NCBI GenBank assembly: GCA_000531095.1
Contig: HG799466.1
Coordinates: 88,970-152,969 of the forward strand
Source of the DNA: Gemmata massiliana
GTDB lineage: Bacteria; Planctomycetota; Planctomycetia; Gemmatales; Gemmataceae
Direction: 5' to 3'
Length of the DNA: 64,000 nt
Part shown: positions 57,784 to 64,000 of the stretch, piece by piece
How the letters are laid out: the number at the start of each line of letters is the position of its first letter
How positions within the stretch are numbered: the stretch's first letter is position 1
Translations under genes and position numbers: made by a program
The notes under the pieces: model-generated
Database searches by the model: none
What the model was told of the DNA's origin: nothing
Seen by the model: the letters and a program-made list of their open reading frames with translations, nothing else

Positions 57784-59745
57784 CTATGGCAGCGTTCGTG
57801 TGCTCTCTGCGAGAGGTAGTTTGACAGTGAACGTGCTCCCGTGCCCGAGTCCGGGGCTTTCAGCCGCAATAACGCCGCCGTGCATCTCGACCAGGCGTTT
57901 GACCAGCGCAAGCCCAATGCCGAGTCCGCCCTGAGCGCGGTCGAGTGTTTTGCCGACCTGCGTGAACATCTCGAACACTTTGGGCAGCATGTCGGCCTCG
58001 AGGCCCACGCCCGAATCCGAAATTCGGATGACGGCCGTGCCCCCTTCCCGCTCAACTGCCAGCCCGACGCAACCACCTGGGGGCGTGTACTTGGCCGCGT
58101 TGTTTAGCAGATTCGACACGATCTGCGTGATCCGCACTGCATCGGCGTGAAGAACGAGTGGTTCGCTCGGGATAGTTACGCTGATTTGGTGGCCGGCCGA
58201 TTCCAGCAGCGGCGCACTGGCATCCAGGGCGTTCTCGACCACCATCCGAACAGTAACGCGGTCCTTGCGGAGTTCGAGTTTCCCGCGACTCACGCGCGAA
58301 ATGTCCATCAGGTCGTCGATGAGCCGAATCAGGTGCGCGAGCTGCCGGTCCATCCGCGTGCGGGCTTTCTCGGCCGCGGGACCACCAGCCGGGTACATCT
58401 TCAGAAGCTCCAGCCCGTTGCTTATCGGAGCGAGCGGGTTCCGAAGCTCGTGGGCCAGGATCGCCAGGAACTCGTCCTTGCGCCGGCTCTCTTCCGCGAG
58501 AGCGGCTTCCGCTCGCTTTCGGGCCGTGATGTCTTCGATAATGGCGCACGCCCGGATCGGCGCACCGGCCGGGGTCCGCACGACGGTCGCCGTCACTCGA
58601 ACCCAAATGGTAGCCCCGTCCTTGCGCACGTACCGCTTTTCGACCGCGTACTGCGGTACGATCCCGCGCATCAGTGCCCCGAAACGCTCGTCACTTGCAT
58701 CTCGCTCGTCCGGATGGGTCAAGTCCCGAATTGTCAGCTTGAGAAGCTCGTCGGTTGTGTACCCCATGAGCGCACAAAACGCCGGGTTCACACGCACCAG
58801 TTGACCGGTGGTCGGGTCGGCGTGCCCCTTCCCCACCCCGGCCCGCTCGAAATTCGTGCGAAACTCCTCCTCGCTCGCACGCAGCGCCTCCTCGGACCGC
58901 TTCGCCTCCGTCACATCGAGAAAGGCTCCCAAACACCGGACCGCCTTTCGTGCGAAACCGGCGCCCGTGAAGAACGTTTGCCCCCGAACCCGGAGCCAGC
59001 GTTCCTCGCCGTTGGGTCGGAGAATCCGGTGCTCAAGCTCGAAATTTCCCGACCCAGTCGGCTCGAACGCGGCCAACACCCGGCTCATCACCCCGTCCCG
59101 GTCGTCCGGGTGGAAGCGCTCCTGAACTCGGGCGAACGTGGTTTGCGTGCTCGCGAACCCGAGCAGCACGCGCCCGGGTTCGTTCATCACCACGACATCA
59201 GTCAGGAGATCGATGTCGAACGTGCCCATTCGGGCAATGTCCACGGCCAGTTTGAGCCGTTCCTCGCTCTCCTGGACAGCTACTGCCGCCCGCTCGCGCT
59301 CGGCCGCTTTCAGTGCCTCGGTCTTCTGGTACAGTTCGACGAAAACAGCGACCTTCGCTCGAAGAATCATCGGGACGAGCGGTTTAGTCAGGTAGTCGAC
59401 GGCGCCGAGTGCGTAGGCTTCGGTGGCCGAAAACCCGTCTCCGTCCGCGGCTGTGAGGAAAATAATGGGAGTGGTCCGGGACCGCGCACGTGTGCGAATG
59501 AGTTGCGCGGCCTCGAAGCCGCTCAGCCCCGGCATCCGCAGGTCCATAATGATGACCGCGAAGTCCGTTTCCAGAACCCGGCGCAGGGCTTCGTCCCCGG
59601 ACCCGGCTCGGATCACGTTCTGACCCAAGTCCGCGAGCACCGCTTCGAGCGCAAGCAAGTTCGCTGGTTCGTCGTCGACGACCAGAATATCTACCCGCCC
59701 CACTTCACGCGACAACTGCCAACCCTCTTTGGTGTTAGCGAGCAT
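57784..59745 (-). CDS. Receiver-PAS-PAS hybrid histidine kinase
   Basis: A 653-residue cytoplasmic sensor kinase without transmembrane helices. An N-terminal response-regulator receiver (17-135) has Asp68 (MDLRMPG) and Lys121 (LTKPL). Two PAS domains with PAC motifs follow (160-282 and 287-410; GEERWLRVRGQ, DGATIWVRVTA). HisKA has the phospho-accepting His432 in FLAILAHELRNPLAP, and HATPase_c covers about 540-645 (NLLNNAAKYTPPGG, ISDSGVGL, GGLGIGLALVKRL). The PAS folds may sense redox or small ligands. It is directly upstream of nuoA on the same strand but separated by a terminator-like hairpin. The cognate regulator is not in the window. Confidence 0.93.
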   Translation of the reverse strand: MLANTKEGWQLSREVGRVDILVVDDEPANLLALEAVLADLGQNVIRAGSGDEALRRVLETDFAVIIMDLRMPGLSGFEAAQLIRTRARSRTTPIIFLTAADGDGFSATEAYALGAVDYLTKPLVPMILRAKVAVFVELYQKTEALKAAERERAAVAVQESEERLKLAVDIARMGTFDIDLLTDVVVMNEPGRVLLGFASTQTTFARVQERFHPDDRDGVMSRVLAAFEPTGSGNFELEHRILRPNGEERWLRVRGQTFFTGAGFARKAVRCLGAFLDVTEAKRSEEALRASEEEFRTNFERAGVGKGHADPTTGQLVRVNPAFCALMGYTTDELLKLTIRDLTHPDERDASDERFGALMRGIVPQYAVEKRYVRKDGATIWVRVTATVVRTPAGAPIRACAIIEDITARKRAEAALAEESRRKDEFLAILAHELRNPLAPISNGLELLKMYPAGGPAAEKARTRMDRQLAHLIRLIDDLMDISRVSRGKLELRKDRVTVRMVVENALDASAPLLESAGHQISVTIPSEPLVLHADAVRITQIVSNLLNNAAKYTPPGGCVGLAVEREGGTAVIRISDSGVGLEADMLPKVFEMFTQVGKTLDRAQGGLGIGLALVKRLVEMHGGVIAAESPGLGHGSTFTVKLPLAESTRTLP

Positions 59746-59932
59746 TTTGAAGAATTATCACCGGTGAGTCGAGGGGGCATTAGCCGCTCTGTCGGAATTC
59801 GTACCCAATCAATTTGAGGGGCCGGACGTATTCGGGATGCCGGGAATTTCTGCATATCCCAAAAGACGAGAACGCGATCATATTTTGGTAGATCTTTTCC
59901 GATTTAAACACGGTCTGGCGAGGAACGCAAAA

Positions 59933-60526
59933 ATGGACGACACGCAGACACTCCGGTTGCCCGTCACCGTTGGTGAACTGCTACTCCGACAGATCGGGCC
60001 GAGGGACTTCAACGACCTGCGATCGTATTGGTCCGACCCCGAGGTCATGAAGTACTGCTGGGGGCCGCTGACCGACGACCAAATCTCGGGCACGATTCGC
60101 GAACAAGCGGAAGATGGTGTTGGCGGACCGGGCACATCCCTGTACCTCGCCGTTGTCCTCGATCGGATGCTAATTGGGGACTGTCAACTGGCCATTAGCC
60201 CGGATGGTCGGCAGGGCACAGTCGGGTTCATGTTCAACCCACGTTTCACGGGGCGCGGGCTCGCAACCCGTGCCGTTGTTGCTACGCTCGGTGTCGGGTT
60301 TGTTCAGCTCGAACTACACCGAATCGACGCGGCCGTCGACGTCCGGAACGAGCGCTCGTGGAAGTTGCTAGATCGCATCGGGATGCGACGGGAGGGGCAC
60401 CTCATCCACGGCAGTTACTCAAATGGCGAGTGGGTGGACGATTATATGTACGCCATACTGGATTCAGAATGGCACGACAAACACCCGCATGTCGCGACTG
60501 CCGTGGGATTCAAGAACCGCGGCTAA
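59933..60526 (+). CDS. GNAT family N-acetyltransferase (RimJ/RimL type)
   Basis: A 197-residue acetyltransferase. The N-terminal RLPVTVGELLLRQIGPRDFNDLRSYWSDPEVMKYCWGP (short: LLLRQIGPRDFNDL) and the acetyl-CoA site FNPRFTGRGLATRAV (R-G-x-A/G), then ELHRIDAAVDVRNERSWKLLDRIGMRREGHL are the RimJ/RimL pattern. This subgroup acetylates protein N-termini or small molecules. ATG at 59933 has GAGGAA upstream; 32 extra codons in the longer frame read through AT-rich DNA. It is divergent from the histidine kinase, with a 187-bp shared upstream region. Confidence 0.9.
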   Translation: MDDTQTLRLPVTVGELLLRQIGPRDFNDLRSYWSDPEVMKYCWGPLTDDQISGTIREQAEDGVGGPGTSLYLAVVLDRMLIGDCQLAISPDGRQGTVGFMFNPRFTGRGLATRAVVATLGVGFVQLELHRIDAAVDVRNERSWKLLDRIGMRREGHLIHGSYSNGEWVDDYMYAILDSEWHDKHPHVATAVGFKNRG

Positions 60527-60608
60527 ATCGCGACGCGCGCCGAAACCGCCTTTCGGGATCTGTGCAATACACTTCCGCGATGCTTTGTGGGCGCGGAAGA
60601 ACTGTCAC

Positions 60609-60782
60609 ATGATCGATCGTCAATCCGTCGGAAGTCGGTACACAAAACTGCTGCCCATTTTGCTCGGGTCCGTGGCGACAGTCGGTGTTGCTTTGACAAC
60701 AGCCGCAGTCATACGCGCGCACAGAAACGCAACTATCATCGCGGTCGCTACATTTGTAGATCGGGCTGTGCCCGACGCTTGA
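60609..60782 (+). CDS. Possible small membrane protein ending in a repeat
   Basis: A 57-codon frame (MIDRQSVGSRYTK) with one hydrophobic helix (about 14-34: LLPILLGSVATVGVALTTAAV) and a C-terminal DRAVPDA encoded by the dispersed palindrome at 60756. It lies in a 600-bp gap. There is no clear Shine-Dalgarno. It may be spurious. Confidence 0.3.
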   Translation: MIDRQSVGSRYTKLLPILLGSVATVGVALTTAAVIRAHRNATIIAVATFVDRAVPDA

Positions 60783-60834
60783 TCCGCGCCGCGCTCCTAT
60801 TGGATTCAACACCGTCGGGCACAGCCCGACCTAC
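60756..60834. repeat. Dispersed palindrome, GTCGGGCTGTGCCCGAC family (copy 2)
   Basis: Copies at 60756-60776 and 60814-60834 in opposite orientation; the right one is the exact complement of the consensus GTAGGTCGGGCTGTGCCCGAC-type unit (first 20 bases given elsewhere), the left has one difference (GTAGATCGG). Same element as in the nuoE-nuoF gap. The rest of the 602-bp gap 60527-61128 shows only AT-richer sequence near 60890-61080 that probably holds the promoter of the sugar-kinase gene. Confidence 0.85.
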
Positions 60835-61128
60835 TGGTTCGTCTATCGCTCGATGTCGGGTATTTTCGGGCCAAAAAGCCTGCGATTCTTAGTCAAAAAA
60901 CCCGACAGTAAGCGATAGGCAGACCACTACTCGCGATCTCAGCACCGGCGGATCAATAGTCTGCCCGCCGGAGCACCCGCCACACCTCACAAAAAATCGC
61001 GCCGGCGCCCTGGGGTTGACATTGTCACTCCGAGTATGGGAACCTGTGCCCGTTAGCTCCAAAATTCGCGCTGACGAGAACGGCTCTTGGGACCGAGGGC
61101 CGCGCATTTACCGCGCAAGGATCATGGA

Positions 61129-62205
61129 ATGATCATCTGCCGGACGCCATACCGCATTTCCTTTTTTGGCGGCGGGACCGACTACCCGAGTTGGTACCGT
61201 CAACACGGCGGTACCGTCCTCGCTACCGGGATCGACAAATACTGTTACCTCACCTGTCGCCACCTGCCGCCGTTCTTCGAGCACCGCATCCGGATCGTCT
61301 ACCGGCAAATCGAAACGTGCTCCGCGGTGGAAGAGATCAGCCACCCGGTGGTCCGCGAAGCGCTCAAGTTCCTTGAAATCGATCGCGGCGTCGAGATCCA
61401 CCACGACGGCGACCTGCCCGCCCGCAGCGGAATGGGGTCGAGTTCCGCGTTCACCGTGGGCCTGCTCCACGCGCTCCACGCGCTCCGCGGCGAGATGCCG
61501 ACCAAGCACCAGCTCACCAAGGAAGCGATCCACCTCGAACAAAACGTGCTGGGCGAAACGGTCGGGTCGCAGGACCAGACGATCGCCGCCTACGGCGGGT
61601 TGCGGCACATCCGGTTCCAGACCGACGGCGAAATCGAGGTTTCGCCGGTGGTGCTCCCGGCCGGGCGCATCGCGGAACTGAAGTCGAACCTGATGCTCGT
61701 CTATACCGGTATCGCCCGTACCGCGGCCGACGTCGCCCGAAGTTACGTCCCGGGGCTGGAGAGCCGCCGGCGCCAGTTGCGAATCATGAAGGAGATGGTG
61801 GACGAGGCCATCGAGATCCTGACCGGCGGGGTGAACCTGATCGCGTTCGGTGAACTGCTACACGAAGCGTGGCTCGCCAAGCGCAGCCTGAGCACGGAAG
61901 TCTCGAACGCCGAGGTGGACGGACTGTACTCCGCGGCTCTCGACGCGGGTGCCATCGGCGGGAAGCTCACGGGTGCCGGCGGCGGCGGGTTCCTGCTGCT
62001 GTTTGTGCCACCGGAGCGCCAGGCCGATGTACTCGAAGCACTGAACGGTTGCGTTCACGTGCCGTTCGAGTTCGAGTCGGCAGGCAGCCAAATCATCTTC
62101 TACGAACCCGGCACCGACTACGAAGCCGCCGACCGCGCACGCGGCCAGCGTCGGCGCACGTTCAAGGAATTGACCCGCCCCGCACTCAGCGCGGAGGCAC
62201 AATGA
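61129..62205 (+). CDS. GHMP-family sugar kinase
   Basis: A 358-residue kinase. The N-terminus MIICRTPYRISFFGGGTDYPSWY is the signature of the heptose-7-phosphate/fucose-type GHMP group (R-x-S-F-x-G-G-G-T-D). The phosphate-binding loop is RSGMGSSSAFTVGLLHAL (P-x-x-x-G-L-G-S-S-x type) near residue 105, and the C-terminal motif is GKLTGAGGGGFLLLF near 286. Likely reaction: ATP-dependent C1 phosphorylation of a sugar such as D-glycero-D-manno-heptose 7-phosphate or a related hexose. ATG at 61129 follows AAGGATC. It overlaps the epimerase gene by 4 bp (ATGA). Confidence 0.9.
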   Translation: MIICRTPYRISFFGGGTDYPSWYRQHGGTVLATGIDKYCYLTCRHLPPFFEHRIRIVYRQIETCSAVEEISHPVVREALKFLEIDRGVEIHHDGDLPARSGMGSSSAFTVGLLHALHALRGEMPTKHQLTKEAIHLEQNVLGETVGSQDQTIAAYGGLRHIRFQTDGEIEVSPVVLPAGRIAELKSNLMLVYTGIARTAADVARSYVPGLESRRRQLRIMKEMVDEAIEILTGGVNLIAFGELLHEAWLAKRSLSTEVSNAEVDGLYSAALDAGAIGGKLTGAGGGGFLLLFVPPERQADVLEALNGCVHVPFEFESAGSQIIFYEPGTDYEAADRARGQRRRTFKELTRPALSAEAQ

Positions 62206-63209
62206 ACCACGACGTTCGTATTTTCGTCGCCGGGGGCGACACGCTCTACGGCCACGCGCTGATCGATCTGCTGCGTGCGGAGGGTTTCACGAATCTGGTC
62301 GGCGCCGGGGCGGACGAGCCGAACCCGACGCGGCCCGCGGCCGTTGAATCGTTCTTCGCCGCCACGAAGCCGGAAGTGGTGCTCCTCTGTGCCGGCAAGT
62401 CCGGCGGGATCGGGCTGAACCGCGCGCGCCCCGTCGAACTGATGCGCGACAACCTGCTCGCGACCACGACCGTCCTCGACGCCGCGCACCGGTACGGCGT
62501 GACGAAACTCCTGTACCTCGCGAGTTCGTGTGCGTACCCGAAACACGCACCGCAACCGCTCGCGGTGGAATCGCTCGGCACGGGACCGATGGAGCCAACG
62601 AGCGAAGCCTACTCGACCGCCAAGTTCGCCGGCTGGAAGTTGTGCGAGGCGTACCGTCGAGAGTACGGGTGCCGGTTCATCACCGGGTTCCCCGCGAACG
62701 CCTTTGGGCCGAACGACGATTTCAGCGCGGACGGCGGGCACGTCATCCCGGCCCTCATTCGCCGGGCACACGACGCGAAAAAGCAAAGCGCGCCGGAACT
62801 CGTGGTGTGGGGGAGTGGAACCCCGCGCCGGGAGTTCGTGTACTCGCGCGATCTCGCCCGGGCGTGCCTCTTCGTCGCAGAGCACTACGAGAGCGAGGAG
62901 CCGATCAACCTCGGCGGCGGCACGGACGCGAGCATCGCGGACGTGGCCCGAGCGGTCGCGGACGTGGTCGGGTTCCGCGGGCAGCTCCGGTTCGACGCGA
63001 CGCAGCCGGACGGCGCCCCGCTCAAGGCACTGAACTCGGCCCCGCTCCTGGAAATGGGCTGGCGACCGGAGACAGATTTCCGCGCCGCACTCGCTGAAAC
63101 TTACGCCTGGTTCCTGCGCCACCACACCACGGAAATTAGTTCCAAGTTCCACGTTTCGTGTCGAGAGGGCGCTGAGAACGTCTACTTGGGCCGTAATGGG
63201 TCGACTTGA
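62202..63209 (+). CDS. NAD-dependent epimerase/reductase (GDP-fucose-synthase-like)
   Basis: A 335-residue short-chain dehydrogenase of the extended type. The nucleotide site is FVAGGDTLYGHAL (a variant of G-x-x-G-x-x-G), catalytic residues are the Ser of LASSCAYPKHA and Tyr/Lys of YSTAKFAGW, and NAFGPNDDF and RREFVYSRDLARA are typical of GDP-L-fucose synthase-like enzymes. It would modify a nucleotide-linked sugar made with the upstream kinase. Normal similarity ends near residue 308 (YAWFLRH); the last 25 residues and the stop codon lie in the dispersed repeat 63139-63233. Overlaps the kinase stop by 4 bp. Confidence 0.88.
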   Translation: MNHDVRIFVAGGDTLYGHALIDLLRAEGFTNLVGAGADEPNPTRPAAVESFFAATKPEVVLLCAGKSGGIGLNRARPVELMRDNLLATTTVLDAAHRYGVTKLLYLASSCAYPKHAPQPLAVESLGTGPMEPTSEAYSTAKFAGWKLCEAYRREYGCRFITGFPANAFGPNDDFSADGGHVIPALIRRAHDAKKQSAPELVVWGSGTPRREFVYSRDLARACLFVAEHYESEEPINLGGGTDASIADVARAVADVVGFRGQLRFDATQPDGAPLKALNSAPLLEMGWRPETDFRAALAETYAWFLRHHTTEISSKFHVSCREGAENVYLGRNGST

Positions 63210-63233
63210 AACGTGGAACACGAGATTTGGAAC
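63139..63233. repeat. Inverted repeat of the TTCCAAGTTCCACG family
   Basis: Left arm 63139-63158 (GTTCCAAGTTCCACGTTTCG) and right arm 63203-63233 with GAAACGTGGAACACGAG and TTTGGAAC. Relative of 30576-30659. It provides the C-terminal tail and stop codon of the epimerase gene. Confidence 0.75.
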
Positions 63234-63252
63234 TCACGAGAGGACACCGGAC

Positions 63253-64000
63253 ATGCACGCCAGGCTATTTCGATCGCTGTACCGCATTCGCCGGGTCGAG
63301 GAGGAAGTCGCGCGCGTCTACGCGACGGACAAGATCAAAAGTCCGGTCCACCTCTCCATCGGTCAGGAAGCGGTTTCGGTCGGCGTGTGCGACGCCCTCC
63401 GCGCGGACGACGTGGTGTTCGGCACCTACCGCGGACACGCGCTGTACCTCGCCAAAGGCGGGGACATGAACGCGATGGTCGCGGAACTATACGGCAAAGT
63501 GACCGGCTGCACCCGCGGTAAGGGCGGGTCGATGCACCTGATCGACACCGAGTGCGGGGTGATGGGCACGTCCGCGGTGGTCGGCACGACGATCGCGAAC
63601 GCCGCCGGATACGCCTACTCGCTGAAGCTCCGCCGGTCGGACGCGGTCGTGGTGTGCTTCTTCGGCGACGGCGCCACGGAAGAGGGCGTGTTCGCGGAAA
63701 CGCTGAATTTCGCCGTTCTAAAGCGCCTGCCGCTCCTGTTCGTGTGCGAAAACAACGGCTACGCGATTCACACGTCCCAGGCCAAGCGTCAGGGGCTGCC
63801 TGACATCTGCGCTCGGGCACGGGCTTACGGCATGCCGGCCGAACGGCTCGACGGTAACGATGTGCTGACACTTCGCGACAAAGCCGAAAGTGCCATCGCC
63901 AAACTGCGAGCTGGCGAAGGGCCGCAATTCATCGAAGCCACGACGTACCGGTGGCGCGAGCACGTCGGCCCGGGCGCGGACTACCACCTCGGATACCGTG
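63253..64000 (+). CDS. Thiamine-diphosphate dehydrogenase E1 alpha subunit (partial)
   Basis: The first 249 codons of a pyruvate/acetoin dehydrogenase-type E1 alpha subunit; the frame is open to the window end, so no stop is seen. LYRIRRVEEEVARVY begins the domain, then HLSIGQEAVSVGVCDAL, FGTYRGHALYLAKGGD and KGGSMHL. The thiamine-diphosphate/Mg motif GDGATEEGVFAETLNFAVL...CENN is at about 137-170, with the N of the motif in ENN. These enzymes decarboxylate 2-oxo acids. ATG at 63253 has GAGAGGA upstream. It follows the epimerase by 43 bp, so it may belong to the same sugar-related unit. Confidence 0.9.
   Translation, partial: MHARLFRSLYRIRRVEEEVARVYATDKIKSPVHLSIGQEAVSVGVCDALRADDVVFGTYRGHALYLAKGGDMNAMVAELYGKVTGCTRGKGGSMHLIDTECGVMGTSAVVGTTIANAAGYAYSLKLRRSDAVVVCFFGDGATEEGVFAETLNFAVLKRLPLLFVCENNGYAIHTSQAKRQGLPDICARARAYGMPAERLDGNDVLTLRDKAESAIAKLRAGEGPQFIEATTYRWREHVGPGADYHLGYR

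Overview
This window comes from a GC-rich planctomycete, most likely a member of the Gemmataceae (Gemmata-like). The assignment rests on lineage-typical protein architectures: a sigma factor fused through a membrane segment to TIGR03067-type domains, a PVC-type haem-binding dehydrogenase with HEAT repeats and one CxxCH motif, a DUF1501 protein, a Gemmata-type small protein family (2949-3641) and a TPM-domain tandem. There is no rRNA, tRNA or CRISPR array that I can support. The first bases are a contig edge: a loxP-containing stretch at 21-58 matches the linker of a mate-pair library and cuts an ISAs1-family transposase.

Region by region. 1-1010: transposase start, a C-terminally truncated BglI-like restriction endonuclease and its small XRE-type regulator. 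1118-4312: OFA-type MFS transporter, a Gemmata family protein, a DedA protein. 4766-9919: giant membrane-bound sigma factor facing hemC and a HIT protein. 10007-13971: two TPM proteins, then hslV-hslU. 14078-20704: secreted protein, PVC cytochrome, Ser/Thr kinase, DUF2784 protein. 20881-23640: a patchy accessory zone with a DUF1501 remnant, two AT-richer genes (one a GNAT acetyltransferase) and a cytochrome remnant. 23635-30566: tandem trypsin-like/TPR protein, a HEAT plus aldo/keto-reductase-like fusion, and divergent from it a retron-type reverse transcriptase translationally coupled to a SUMF1-fold protein. 30676-39983: PQQ-type propeller, P-loop kinase, thioredoxin, FdhF/YdeP oxidoreductase with FdhD, small proteins, DUF2252 and DUF1501 proteins.

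40220-57573 (minus strand) is a complete 14-gene respiratory complex I operon, nuoA to nuoN. A lipoprotein and a small membrane protein sit between nuoF and nuoG, NuoJ carries a large soluble insertion, and three successive intercistronic gaps (C/D, D/E, E/F) hold three different dispersed palindromic elements. A hybrid histidine kinase lies just upstream. 59933-64000: a GNAT acetyltransferase, a repeat-bearing gap, then a GHMP sugar kinase, a sugar-nucleotide epimerase and the start of a thiamine-diphosphate E1 alpha subunit.

The most unusual module is 25890-30566. The RT has the retron hallmarks NAxxH and VTG and the YADD catalytic box, a HEAT-like N-terminal extension, and a partner with the SUMF1/C-type-lectin fold that lacks the FGE cysteine pair. 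No template/variable repeat is visible, so it is not a canonical diversity-generating retroelement, and there is little room upstream for a standard retron ncRNA.
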